A program made the translations under genes and the position numbers. The notes under the pieces were generated by a model. That model had not been told where the DNA came from. It did not search any database and saw only the letters and a list, made by a program, of their open reading frames with translations. Below, piece after piece: positions 14,557 to 26,452 of a DNA stretch of 64,000 nucleotides (position 1 is the stretch's first letter; each line of letters starts with the position of its first letter). The DNA lies in assembly GCF_050003625.1 (NCBI RefSeq), contig NC_134398.1, positions 76,003,635 through 76,067,634 of the forward strand. The letters run 5' to 3'. The stretch is from Haematobia irritans. Lineage: Eukaryota; Arthropoda; Insecta; Diptera; Muscidae.

Positions 14557-15815
14557 GTAAGTTTTAAATGAAAAATTTGGCTTTCTTTCAACTACAATAT
14601 TTATTTTATTATATCCTCCACATCGATAACAACACACTTTTATGAGTTTATATAGAATACTTCATTATTTCTCTAATTGTTTCAGGTACAACTCCGATTT
14701 AGTTGAAATTTTGCACAGGGAGTAGAATTAGCATTGTAGCTGTACGTGCCAAATTTGGCTGAAATCGGTTCATTTACACTCATTTGCCCATAGAGGCCAA
14801 TTTTTTGCTACGATTTAGTTGAAATTTTTCACAGGGAGTAGAATTAGCATTGTAGCTATGCGTGTCAAATTTCGTTGAAATCGGTTCAGATTTAGATATA
14901 GCTCCCATATATAGCTTTCGCCCGATTTACACTCATTTGCCCACAGAGGCCAATTTTTTGCTCCGATTTAGTTGAAAATTTTCACAGGGGGTAGAATTAG
15001 CATTGTAGCTGTACGTGCCAAATTTGGCTGAAATCGGTTCAGATTTAGATATATCTCCCATATACAGCTTTCGCCCAATTTACACTCATTTGCCCATAGA
15101 GGCCAATTTTTTGCTCCGATTTAGTTGAAATTTTTCACAGGGAGTAGAATTAGCATTGTAGCTATGCGTGTCAAATTTGGTTGAAATCGGTTCAGATTTA
15201 GATATATCTCCCATATATATGTTTTTCTGATTTCGACCAACATTTTCCTTGTAAAATCGCCACTGCTTAGTCGAAAATTTGAAAATATGACTCTAATTTT
15301 CCTAAACTTCTAATACATATATATCGAGCGATAAATCATAAATAAACTTTGCGAAGTTTCCTTAAAATTGCTTCAGATTTAAATATTTCCCATATTTTTT
15401 TACTAAAATTGTCTTCCACCCTAGTGCATTAGCCGACTTAAATTTTGAGTCTATAGATTTTGTAGAAGTCTATCAAATTCTGTTCAGATCGAGTGATACT
15501 TAAATGTATGTATTTGGGACAAACCTTTATATATAGCCCCCAACATATTTGACGGATGTGATATGGTATCGAAAATTTAGATCTACAAAGTGGTGCAGGG
15601 TATAATATCGTCGGCCCCGCCCGATTTCATTTCAAGACGCTATATTTTTCATCGTGAGCGAAAAAGCGAACCAAACTTGAATTTATTTTCTTATTCAATT
15701 TGGTTTTAATTAGTATTAAACAAAAATTCATAAAACGGTCGAATTAGTATAACTTAAATTTACCATTTCGAAAATGAAATTTCGTGTCGTCAGTTTGACG
15801 AATGATGACTGTGTA

Positions 15816-16792
15816 CACCCTCACAAAAAATCGCTTCTGTAACATATACTCCCAAACATATTTTGCTTTAAGCATATACATTTTTGGGTATTGCCCAAAC
15901 ATTTATATGTTTGATCTCTACCAATATATAATATGTTTGAAAGCATATTGGTCTAAACAATATATGTTTGGGTAGTCTAAGTTCCAAACATTTTGTATTT
16001 TTGCATCCAAATTCAATAATGTTATCTTCCAAAAAACAATATGTTATTATGTGACCATATAATATGTTTGGAAGCATTTTGCACCCAAAAATATTATATG
16101 CTTAAAAAAAATTCTCCCAAACAATATTGTGCTCAAAATTTTATTTATTTATTTATATATTTACAATCATAATGAATTATGAAAATAAACAGGTAATATA
16201 GGTGCTAACAACATAGGTTTTCGACCTGAATGCTCAAAATTTTGTTTCTGCCCAATTGTATATTCCCCGACATCTTTCTCACTTCCACGAGATTTTTTAG
16301 TTCTTAGCACCTTTTTCTGTAATACAAACATTGTAGAAGAAATTATTCAATTTTATGATTTTTTTTATTTTAATTTTACCTTTTGCCGGACGGGAATTCG
16401 AACAGCGGACTACACAGTTTTTAAGGATCAAAGAAGTAGCTGATCAATTGCCCAAGGAAAAATAAAATGTTAATTTTGTAATAACAAGCAACAACCACCA
16501 ACTTAATTCAATATCGCTCCCTGTTAAATAGCGCTCCAAGCTGCTAAACACATTTATGTTTATAGGCTATTTCTAAATTAATATATGTTTGCATCCAAGC
16601 ATATTATATTTACAAACATTTTATGTCCCAAACATAATATGTTCTAACATATTAACATATATGTCCCAAACATGTTATGCTAGTTTATGAACATTATATG
16701 CTTGCACTCAAAAATATTGTGTATAATAATTTGTGTTCCAAACATATAATGTTTATAGCCAAACATATGAAAAACAGTCTTTTTCATCCGTG
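15816..16792. mobile_element. D' family transposon, copy 3
   Basis: The same 977-bp element as copy 2 lies in the second tandem unit, with the same TA flanks and internal layout. It probably arose by the tandem duplication and not by a new insertion. Confidence 0.8.
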
Positions 16793-16905
16793 TAGGGTTA
16801 ACCAGAATATTTCTTTTTTTATGCATATTATTATTTTTTTCATTAGATTTTTTGGAAACTTTTTAATAATTTTATTTAATGTAAAAAATAAATATTTAAT
16901 TTCAG

Positions 16906-16971
16906 AGTAACACAAATAAATTTGGACAACTTTTTATATTTCCCCTCAGCGTACAATTTAATAGAGAATTG
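16906..16971 (+). other. Splice-flanked exon-like block, tandem copy 2
   Basis: This is the second copy of the 14491 block. It is the one adjacent to the candidate spliced gene: its donor (gtaagt at 16972) is 129 bp before the acceptor at 17100. Confidence 0.35.
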
Positions 16972-17118
16972 GTAAGTTTTAAATGAAAAATTTGGCTTTC
17001 TTTCAACTACAATATTTATTTTATTATATCCTCCACATCGATAACAACACACTTTTATGAGTTTATATAGAATACTTCATTATTTCTCTAATTGTTTCAG
17101 GTACAAATATTATGAGAT

Positions 17119-17403
17119 ATGTTTTCCAAAGAAAAGTTGAATTCCTTACACCATTTGATAAAATGCCCCAAATATGGTAAGTTACAAGCTAAAATGAAGA
17201 ATTAAAAAATCATATTTCATTACATAGTGTTAATTTTTAACAATTTTTATTATTGCTTCCATTTTTTTCCAGCAAGATATGTGAAAAAATTACCTACGAT
17301 GAATAAAAAAAGGATAAGTCAAAGTATCCAAAAAGCGAGTTCAAATGAACTACTCTCTGTTCCACGTTGTCATAATTTTTGTTCACAAAAAACATTGTAT
17401 TAA
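17119..17403 (+). CDS. Candidate small two-exon host gene (62 aa), function unknown
   Basis: The splice signals are strong: acceptor TTGTTTCAG at 17100, donor GTAAGTT from 17177, acceptor TTTTTTTCCAG at 17272. A reading frame starting at ATG 17119-17121 runs to 17176, continues in phase from 17273 and stops at TAA 17401-17403. That is 189 nt in total, encoding a basic peptide with two cysteines near the C-terminus. A likely poly(A) signal (ataataaag) follows near 17425. A second phase is also open if the 45-nt block at 4296 is the upstream exon; it would stop at 17304-17306. I do not recognise either product. The locus could equally be a spliced non-coding RNA. Confidence 0.35.
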
Positions 17404-17838
17404 GAACATTCATCATAAGTTTTTATAATAAAGTACTTAGCTTAAAGAAAGTTTAATTTTAATGTATGAAATTTGTCATAATAGTAAAACGGTTTGTTGT
17501 TCCTTTAATTATTTAATTTCTCTGTACTGTGGAATGATTAATTTAAAAATAGTTTAGTTGTCGACATTTTAAAGAGACTGTTAACCAATTTTTATTATCG
17601 GGTTTCCCAAAAAATAAGCAAGTAAACCAAAATAATACTGACCTTTTAACTTGGTAGGGATATATAAATCTTATGGTGTTGTAAAAATGAACTAAAATAC
17701 AATGTTATAGATGAACTAAAATTTAAGAGAATTATAAACTAGACAAGTTGAAAAAAATCTTAAGGGCTAAATCATGGTCAATATTACTACAGTTTAGTTC
17801 ATTTTGCAATGGAAAAGGGTTCACTGTTTTTTCAGTGT
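17404..17838. other. 3' flank and MITE remnant
   Basis: After the poly(A) signal no gene is seen. The segment ends in ttcactgttttttcagtg followed by ta (17821-17840). This is the reverse complement of the terminus of the 506-bp MITE at 38472, so a decayed member of that family ends here. Its other end is not clear. Confidence 0.45.
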
Positions 17839-18806
17839 ATATTCTCGGTCGTGGTGAAATTCTGAGTCGATCTGAGCATGTCCGTCCGTCCGTCTGTTGA
17901 AATCACGCTAACTTCCGAACGAAACAAGTTATCAACTTGAACAAGTAGTTGTTATTGATGTAGGGCGAATGGTATTGCAAATGGGCCATATCGGTCCACT
18001 TTTACGTATAGCCCCCATATAAACGGACCCCCAAATTCCGATCCGGCTGAAATTTGGTACATGGTGTTAGTATATGGTGTCTAACAACCATGCAAAAATT
18101 GGTCCGCATAATTATATATAGCTCCCATATAAACCGATCCCCCGATTGGGCTTTCGGAGCCTCTAAGAGAAGCAAATTTCATCCGATCCGGCATGAAATT
18201 TGGTACATGGTGTTAGTATATGGTCTTTAACAACCATGCAAAAATTGGTCCACATCGGTCCATAATTATATAGCCCCCATACAAACCGAACCCCCGATTT
18301 GGCTTGCGGAGCCTCTAAGAGAAGCAAATTTCATCCGATCCGGCAGAAATTTGGTACATGGTGTTAGTATATGGTCTCTAATGACCATGCAAAAATTGGT
18401 CCACATCGGCGCATAATTATATATAGCCCCCATATAAACCGATCACCATATTTGACCTCCGGAGCCTCTTGGAAGACCAAAATTCATCTGATTGAGTTGA
18501 TATTTGGTACGTGGTGCTAATATATGGCCTCAAACACCCATGCAAAAATTGGTCGAAATCGGTCCATAATTATATATAGGCCCCATATAAACCGATCCCC
18601 AGATTTCACCTCCGGAGCCCTTTGGAAGAGCAAACTTCATCCGATTGGGTTGAAATTTGGTACGTTATGTTAGTATATGGTATCCAACAACCATGCAGGA
18701 ATTGGTTCATATCAGTCCATTATTATATATAACCCCCATATAAACCGATCCCCAGATTTGGAGAAGCAAAATTCATCCGATCTGGTTGAAATTTGGTACG
18801 TGGTGG
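17839..18806 (+). repeat. Family C repeat, partial
   Basis: The sequence tattctcggtcgtggtgaaa leads into five or six modules of about 170-180 bp, each with agcccccatataaaccgat, ggagcctctaagagaagc and gaaatttggtacatggtg. It lacks both the family's 5' end and its gtatatacttgtt 3' end. The small open frames here are repeat-derived. Confidence 0.75.
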
Positions 18807-19135
18807 TACACACAGAAAACAAATTGTTTGGTAATCAGTTCTACTAACGAAAATTTTGCAGTCAGAATTAAATATCAGTTGTGCTGATCTATCTCCTTCA
18901 ATCACAAGCGTTTGTCTGTCTTTAATATCATTTGATTATAATTTCAATAGATTTTCGTTTGTAATTGCAAACAAATGGTTGTAGCAACTATTGCCTCTCT
19001 TTTGAAAAAAATTATTTGAATTCGATAGATATGACCTACCTTAAATAAATTTCGTAGCTGTCATTTAGTAGTTCTAACTGATATTTGGTATTCTAAGCCG
19101 AATGCCGATTGATGAATTCTCAAATGTCATTATAA
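18807..19135. other. AT-rich segment with acacagaaa terminus, no gene
   Basis: It begins acacacagaaaac, which resembles short DNA-transposon termini. Parts recall the 22836-23100 stretch (gcaaacaaatggttgt versus caagaaaaatggttgt). No coding potential or clear second end is seen. Confidence 0.3.
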
Positions 19136-22100
19136 CCACCACCATAGAATGGTAACGGGGGTATAATAAGTTTGTCATTCCGTTTGTAACACATCGAAAT
19201 ATCGATTTCCGACTATATAAAGTATATATATTCTTGATCAGGGAGAAATTCTAAGACGATATAACGATGTCCGTCTGTCTGTCTGGCTGTCTGCCTGTTG
19301 TAATCACGCTACAGTCTTCAATAATGAAGCAATCGTGCTGAAATTTTGCACAAACTCGTCTTTTGTCTGTAGGCAGGTCAAGTTCGAAGATGGGCTATAG
19401 CGGTCCAGGTTTTGATATAGTCCCCATATAAACCGACCTCCCCATTTGGGGTCTTGGGCTTATAAAAATCGTAGTTTTTATCCAATTTGCCTGAAATTTA
19501 AAATCTAGAGGTATTTTGTTACCATAAAGAGGTGTTGCCAAAAATGGTGAGTACACGGATGAAAAAGACTGTTTCATATGTTTGGCTATAAACATTATAT
19601 GTTTGGAACACAAATTTTTAAACACAATATTTTTGAGTGCAAGCATATAATGTTCATAAACTAGCACAACATGTTTGGGACATATATGTTAATATGTTAG
19701 AACATATTATGTTTGGGACATAAAATGTTTGTAAATATAATATGCTTGGATGCAAACATATATTAATTTAGAAATAGCCTATAAACATATATGTGTTTAG
19801 TAGCTTGGAGCGCTATTTAACAGGGAGCGATATTGAATTAAGTTGGTGGTTGTTGCTTGTTATTACAAAATTAACATTTTATTTTTCCTTGGGCAATTGA
19901 TCAGCTACTTCTTTGATCCTTACAAACTGTGTGGTCCGCTGTTCGAATCCCCGTCCGGCAAAAGGTAAAATTAAAATAAAAAAAATCATAAAATTGAATA
20001 ATTTCTTCTACAACGTTTGTACTACAGAAAAAGGTGCTAAAAACTAAAAAATCTCGTGGAAGTGAGAAAGATGTCGGGGAATATACAATTGGGCAGAAAC
20101 AAAATTTTGAGCATTCAGGTCGAAAACCTATGTTGTTAGCACCTATATTACCTGTTTATTTTCATAATTCATTATGATTATAAATATATAAATAAATAAA
20201 TAAAATTTTGAGCACAATATTGTTTGGGAGAATTTTTTTTAGCATATAATATTTTTGGGTGCAAAATGCTTCCAAACTTATTATATGGTCACATAATAAC
20301 ATATTGTTTTTTGGAAGATAACATTATTGAATTTGGATGCAAAAATACAAAATGTTTGGAACTTAGACTACCCAAACATATATTGTTTAGACCAATATGC
20401 TTTCAAACATATTATATATTGGTAGAGATCAAACATATAAATGTTTGGGCAATACCCAAAAATGTATATGCTTGAAGCAAAATATGTTTGGGAGTATATG
20501 TTACAGAAGCGATTTTTTGTGAGGGTGTATCGGTCCATGTTTTGGTATAGCCCCCATATAGACCGATCTCCCGATTTTATTTCTTGGGCTTATAGAAACC
20601 GCAGTTTTTCTTCAATTTACCTGAAATTGGAAATTTAGAGGTATTGTAGAACCACAAATACGTGTGCAAAAATTGTGAGTATCGGTCCATATTTTGGTAT
20701 AGCCCCCATATAGACCGATCTCTCGATTTTACTTCTTGGGCTTATAGAAACCGCAGTTTTTATCCAATTTACCTGAAACTGGAAATCGAGTGGTACTTTA
20801 GAACGGTAAAGAGGTGTGCCAAAAATGGTGAGTGTCGGTCCATGTTTTGGTATAGCCCGATTATAGACCGATATCCCTATTTTACTTCTTGGGCTTCTGG
20901 AATCCGCAGTTTTTATCCAATTTGCCTGAAATTGAAAATCTAGAGGTACTTGAGGACCATCAAAAGGTGTGCCGAAAATGGTCCGTATCGTTCCATGTTT
21001 TGGTATAACCCCCATATAGACCGATATCCCGATTTTATTTTTGGGCTTCTAGAATCCGAAATTTTTATCCAATTTACCTGGAATTAGAAATCGAGAGGTA
21101 CTTTAGAACCGTAAAGAGGTGTGCCAAAAATGGTGAGTATCGGTCCATGTTTTGGTATAGCCCCCATATAGACCGATATCCCGATTTTATTTTTGGGCTT
21201 CTAGAATCCGAAGTTTTTATCCAATTTGCATGAAATTTGAAATTTAAAGGTATTGTAGAACCACAAATACGTGTGCAAAAAATTGTTAGTATCGGTCCAT
21301 ATTTTGGTATAGCCCCCATATAGACCGATCTTCCGATTTTTCTTCTTGGGCTTATAGAAACCGCAGTTTTTATCCAATTTACCTGAAATTGGAAATAGAG
21401 AGGTACTTTAGAACCATAAAGAGGTGTGCCAAAAATGGTGAGTATCGGTCCATGTTTTGGTATGGTCCCATATAAACCGACCTCCCGATTAGGGGTCTAG
21501 GGCTTATAAAAACCGTAGTTTTTATCCAATTTGCCTGAAATTGAAAATCTAGAGGTACTTGAGGACTATCAAAAGGTGTGCCGAAAATGGTCCGTATCGT
21601 TCAATGTTTTGGTATAACCCCCATATAGACCGATCTCCCGATTTTACATCTTGGGTTTATATAATCCGTAGTTTATATACAATTTGCCTGAAATTGGAAA
21701 TTTATAGGTAGTTTAGGGCCATAAAGAGGTGTGCCACAAATGGTGAGTATCGGTCCATGTTTTGGTATAGCCCCCATATAGACCGATATCCCGATTTTAC
21801 TTCTTGGGCTTCTAGAATCCGAAGTTTTTATCCAGTTTGCCTGAAATTAAAAATCTAGATGTATTTTCGGGCCATAAAGAAGTGTGCCGATAACGGTGAG
21901 TATCGGTCCATATTTTAGTATAGCCCCCATAAGAACGATCTCCCGATTTAACTCCTTGGGTTTCTAGAAACTGTAGTTTTTATCCGATTTGCCTGAAATT
22001 TTAAATATTCTGGTATTTTAGGCTCACAAAAACGTGTATCGGATTAAGTTTTTATCGGTCCATTTGGTAATGCCTCCATATAGACAGACTTCACTTCTTG

Positions 22101-22382
22101 AGGGTATAGAAGGCGCACTGATCATGAAAATTGCTTGAAACTGTAAAATTTCCAGATTTTACTTCTCGGGTGAAAATCTACAGATTTAACATTTCAAATC
22201 AAGATGTTATTTTATAATTTTCTTGCACATTTACAAGAGATGTTAATGATTCCTCTAAAACTCAAACAAAAATGGTTCTTATAAATCCAGAATCTGATAT
22301 AGTCCTCATAGGTGAAATCTTTAAATGTATCTTCGGGAAGTGTCCTCAAGCCCTCCTGAAATTTAAAAGGAAACCCTAATAT
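19136..22382 (+). repeat. Family B repeat, long copy with about ten internal modules, interrupted by D'
   Basis: It starts accaccaccatagaatggta, like the palindrome arms, and runs through at least ten modules of about 152 bp (gtatagcccccatatagaccgat) at 20.53-22.0 kb. It carries the family's 3' body but breaks off near 22382, before the gtatatacttg terminus. A D' transposon splits it at 19554-20527. The number of modules is about twice that in the palindrome copies, so the internal array varies in length. Confidence 0.8.
19554..20527. mobile_element. D' family transposon, copy 4 (clean TA insertion)
   Basis: This 974-bp element is in the opposite orientation to the others (CACGGATG to GAGGGTG). 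It interrupts a B module. The uninterrupted B sequence reads ggtgagtatcggtcc, and here it reads ggtgagTA, element, TAtcggtcc. That shows a 2-bp TA target-site duplication and fixes the element's ends. The tRNA-like B box lies near 19940-19952 on the plus strand. Confidence 0.9.
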
Positions 22383-22559
22383 GTACTCTGGACGCCACCT
22401 TGAGCAGAAAAATTAACCAGCGATATAGTCCTGGATTTTAAGAAGGTATATTTCACCGTAAAATTTTTGTTTGCTCTAAGAATCTGGGTGTGGATACATT
22501 TTGACGCAATAAGTGGAGATTCTAGCGTATTTAGATTTATTTGTACCACTATACCTATA

Positions 22560-22835
22560 TGTAAATAAAATATAATATTTCACTGTGAAGTAATGATTTT
22601 AAATATATTTTTAATACGGTCATGAGTATTATTTAGGTTGGACAACACAACCGAATAATGAAGGTAGTCACAATCAATATCGTCGGCTGACACAACCAAC
22701 ACCATATGTTTAATTAGTTATGTCGACCGAATCAGTCGGGTGACACAACTGCCAACTGGTAGTTACGACAACTGCCAAAAGGAGGTTGGCAATTAATTCG
22801 ATTGGCACAACCAATCTGTATTCTCTGCACACAGA
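22560..22835. repeat. Family F repeat, copy 1
   Basis: Positions about 22625-22835 match 29665-29875 in the same orientation (gcacaaccgaatgatgaagg, cagtcgggtggcacaactgc, ggaggttggcaataaattcg, with differences). Both end at ttctctg followed by a CA/TG-rich run. Copies of gttgtg/cacaac recur throughout. The class is unknown, and no gene is seen in 22383-22625. Confidence 0.55.
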
Positions 22836-23768
22836 GAAGAGACTGGTTGGAATTCGGTTGTAGCTAGAAACATTCTATATTTAGAAATATATATAAGTTG
22901 TTCATATCAATTTTCAGTATTTACATGTATTTGTTCGTACTTATAACTATTTGGTGAGATTTTCAACAGATTTTCTGTCGTGTCACAAGAAAAATGGTTG
23001 TGCCAATCAAATCTACCTCATTTTAATAATTTTGATTCAAATTAGTTGATACGACCAACCGTAAAAACATTTCTTAACTATCAGTTTGTAGCCATCATTT
23101 TCATATAGTAGTTACAGCCGAATAATATTTCATATACTTTTTAAATGTCATTTGATGTTATTACAATTAATTGAAGAAGAAAAACGTTCATATTTAATAT
23201 AGAAATTTTAAATCGAGGAATGTGGCAAAATTATGTAATCTTCACCATGGATGGGATCGCAACACATAACGAATCCTCTCAGAAAGGGATGTTTCCTGTG
23301 GACAAAAATTGAAAACATTGGTTTGTATTAAACATATTTTTTTAAACAACTCCAAATAACTCCATGTTCTGAATTTCTAGCATGTATGGCAAATAAACAT
23401 GGAGGAGTGCATCAACTTGAATCTTGTTGGTTCCGATACTCTCCCAAAGAGATTGGTTCAAATGGTATACTTGCCGAAGATAAATATAAAGTTTATACAT
23501 ATGGAAACTACATAAGATTCTGGACTTATAAAAACCATTTTTGGTTGAGTTTTAGAGGAATTTTTAACTTCTTCTGGAAGAGTATCTGCCTATCATATGA
23601 TTACAAATCTAAATTCTATAGATCTTTACCCGCATTAATCGAATGAGTACCATAACTAAACTCGGTAAATTTTACCTCTAGTCACGTGCAATTTGGGTGA
23701 TCAGTGCGCTTTTTTCCATGAAGTTAATTCGGGAAACCGCACGGACGAAACAGACTGTTTTTCATATG
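22836..23768. other. No gene; contains a reversed family B fragment
   Basis: Positions 22836-23160 are AT-rich without a gene. Positions about 23430-23720 resemble the 3' body of B in minus orientation (compare 8385-8620: gaagataaat, agattctgga, ttgagttttagagga). Positions 23736-23768 begin a D-type terminus (cacggacgaaacagactg). Confidence 0.45.
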
Positions 23769-24990
23769 TTTGGGTATAAACATTATATGTTTGGAACTCA
23801 AATTTTTAAACACAATATTTTTGAGTGCAAACATATAATGGTCATAAACTAGCATAATATGTTTGGGACATATATGTTAATATGTTAGAACATATTATGT
23901 TTGGGACATAAAATGTTTCTAAATATAATATGCTTGGATGCAAACATATATTAATTTAGAAATAGCCCATAAACATATATGTGTTTACAAAGAGAGACAA
24001 ATTGTATGCTGGAAGTAAAATAATGAAAGTAACCAATTGGCGCATTACAAATATATATACACAAAGAAAATTTCATTAAATATAGGAAAAATACTATGTG
24101 TGAATATAAACAAGTATAAATTTACATATTATGACTAAAAATATATATGTTGTGATATAAGACTTCGCCAAAATTTTTATATGCTTAAGTAAAATATTAA
24201 AATGAGTATTCGGAGAGAAAATTCATTCGGAACCAAGATAAAATATATTTGAAAAAAAGAGCATGAGTTTTGTTTATCATTTTCGCATTAAGGGCACAAT
24301 TTTTTTGTTTCGTCAAAACAAATCGGAACGTAGGACGAGTAAGTCAAAATATTCAAACAAAGGTAATTAAAGGGATCTTCATAAAAACTAACGAAAGGGC
24401 AGTATACACTGAACAAAGAGCATGTCCGGTTCCAAAGATTGTGTCTCCACTTTAACAATTTTGATATTGATTCCGAACCAAAGAAGCGGAGAATACAAGT
24501 ATGGATGCTTTTAAGACACAATTCTCTTTTAAATGGGGTTTTGTGTACTTGACTCTACGAAGCACATTTCAATTTTTCGCTTTTTCAGCTTTTTTTCATA
24601 TGCTATAAAATGTCCGTTAAAAACAAGACTTCCAGTAGAAATTATATTATGTTTCAAGTAAAAAATGTCTTTAAAATAAAGTATTGAAAAACATATCCTA
24701 TTTTTTTAATGATTTTTGCCTTGTAGTCAAGATGCAACAAATTTAAAGACAGTTTCATTAATTTTTGAAGAATTTTTCTGAATTATTAAAGTCAAGTTGA
24801 CCTTAGTCCAAAATTTGTTCTTTCATGTTATGATACCCATTTTTAAGTCAAATCACTTAATTATAACGACAACACGGCTTCATTGAAAGTATCGACCTTT
24901 GAAGATCTATAAAAACAAAGATTAGTTCCTCTTTATTAATGAGTAGTCCAAGAGGAGTTTTTCGAAAATAAAAGTGGGCATTGAGTTCGA

Positions 24991-25030
24991 GTTTTGCCGC
25001 TAAAATTATTTCTCATTTTAGCGGCAAAAC
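24991..25030. repeat. Perfect 16-bp hairpin inside family D
   Basis: GTTTTGCCGCTAAAAT (24991-25006) is followed by an 8-nt loop and its exact reverse complement (25015-25030). It recurs at 27672-27711, and with two mismatched bases near 39829-39868 in the more diverged third copy. The stem has kept its pairing in the near-identical tandem copies, but that alone does not show selection. Confidence 0.7.
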
Positions 25031-25727
25031 CAGAATAACATTACAACTTTTTCCGGTAAATTGTATTATAACATGGTGGGGAAAGATCCAAAGCAACAAT
25101 TGAATAAGTTTATTTTCTTTAAAAGAAATTATTAAAGAAAAGTAAAATGGTAAACATGGCCATTTTAACGTGATAATGCCAATTTATACCGGCCTTAAGA
25201 ATTAAATTAAGTACAAAATTATTCGTTAATAAAAATTTATATATTTATTTGTATTTCTAAATTAATGGTGTTACATGCTAGCAAACAATTGTTCAAACCA
25301 AAATAAATTTATGTGCTGTTTTAAAAATTACTGTTTAGAATTTAAATATGTGCTTTTGAATGGTTATCGTTAAACTTAGGATTCGATGGAAAAATATTTA
25401 TATATACTCGACTTCACGTTCTTCTTTTGTAAGAGTTTTTGAATTTCTTCGAAAATTTTAAACTTGTATACAAAAACCTTTATTTGTTACACAATTTTTA
25501 TTGTTGCAATACAAAAAATAATATTTGATTTGAACTCAGTCCATTTCGTTTATATCAAGCACTTTTCTTTTCTGACTTTAACTCTTTTATAAAACACACT
25601 TTACAATTTCGTAGTAAAAATTTAATATAATTTAATATAATAGTATGTAATGCTGAACACCTTTTCGGGAACTTCCGAACGTATCTGGAATATATGTTAA
25701 AAAATATATTTAAAAAAAAATGGAGTT

Positions 25728-25799
25728 GGTCGAAGCAGGGATCGAACCCAGGTCCCCTGTCACGCAAGGCGGACGACCAACCACTGCTCCACGCTGCCA
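25728..25799 (-). ncRNA. tRNA-like module 1 (minus strand), family D copy 1
   Basis: On the minus strand the segment reads TGGAGCAGTGG (A box) and GGTTCGATCCC (B box) about 45 nt apart, as in a tRNA gene. The stems do not pair well enough for a functional tRNA, so this is probably a SINE-like or pseudo-tRNA module with an internal Pol III promoter. It faces away from module 2, about 130 bp to the right. Confidence 0.55.
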
Positions 25800-25928
25800 A
25801 CAAATGTATGTTTAATAATGTTATGTTGTTAAACAATGTTATGTTTGCATCGGCTCGTGGGCGCCGCAAGCTATGCTATATAAATATAACTTATAACGAT
25901 AATTATCTCTTGATGACCACAACAGCTA

Positions 25929-25995
25929 CGTAGGCCAGTGGTTAGTGTGCTGGCTTACAAACTGTGTGGTCCGCTGTTCGAATCCCCGTCCGGCA
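25929..25995 (+). ncRNA. tRNA-like module 2 (plus strand), family D copy 1
   Basis: The segment reads TAGGCCAGTGG (A box-like) and TGTTCGAATCC (B box-like), then ccccgtccggc and an A-rich tract. This layout matches a tRNA-derived Pol III unit. The 3' half is shared by all D' copies, which lack the 5' half. Confidence 0.55.
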
Positions 25996-26452
25996 AAAGG
26001 TAAAATTAAAAAAAAAAATAAAATATAATAATTTCTTCTAAAATGTTTGTATTACAGAAAAATGTGCTAAAAACTAGTGGAAGTGAGAAAAATGTGAGGG
26101 AATATACAATTAGGCAGAAAAAAAATTTGAGCACAATCTTCTTTGGGAGAAAATTCTTCTAAGCATATAATATTTTTGGGTTCACAATGTTTCCAAACAT
26201 ATTATATGTTCACATAAGAACATATAGTTTTTTGGAAGACAACATTATTGAATTTGGATGGAAAAATGCAAAATGTTTGGAACTTAGACTACCCAAACAT
26301 ATTATATTGTTTAGACCAATATGCTTTCAAACATATTATATATTGGAAGAAATCAAACATATAAATGTTTGGGCAATACCCAAAAATTTATATGCTTGAA
26401 GCAAAATATGTTTGGGAGTATATGTTACAGAAGCGATTTTTTGTGAGCGTGT

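Larger units (their letters stand above)
12276..17106. repeat. 2,415-bp tandem duplication
   Basis: The block 12276-14691 is repeated almost identically as 14692-17106. Corresponding features sit exactly 2,415 bp apart (for example 13453/15868, 14262/16677). Each unit holds the second half of an A repeat, one D' transposon and a splice-flanked block with its introns. The join near 14690 fuses the end ...tttcaggtacaa to the start actccgattta with at most a few bases of microhomology. The two copies differ at only a few bases, so the event is recent or is an assembly artefact. Confidence 0.85.
23769..26452. repeat. Family D long element, tandem copy 1
   Basis: The element opens with the same atatgtttggg-rich end as D' and closes with gaagcgattttttgtgagcg. 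It is longer because it keeps a 1.9-kb middle that contains a perfect 16-bp hairpin (24991-25030) and two tRNA-like modules. Copy 2 follows immediately at an offset of 2681-2684 bp. No transposase or other protein is seen; the longest frames are short and unconserved. Confidence 0.75.

Noticed and set aside
25555..25933. Overlapping frames on both strands of the tRNA-like region of family D (also 28236, 42998, 61896)
   Set aside because: They cross the tRNA-like modules and are inconsistent between copies. The non-coding interpretation explains the conservation better.
25728..25995. Functional tRNA genes
   Set aside because: A and B boxes are good but the acceptor, anticodon and T stems do not pair as a full cloverleaf, and they lie inside a repeat.
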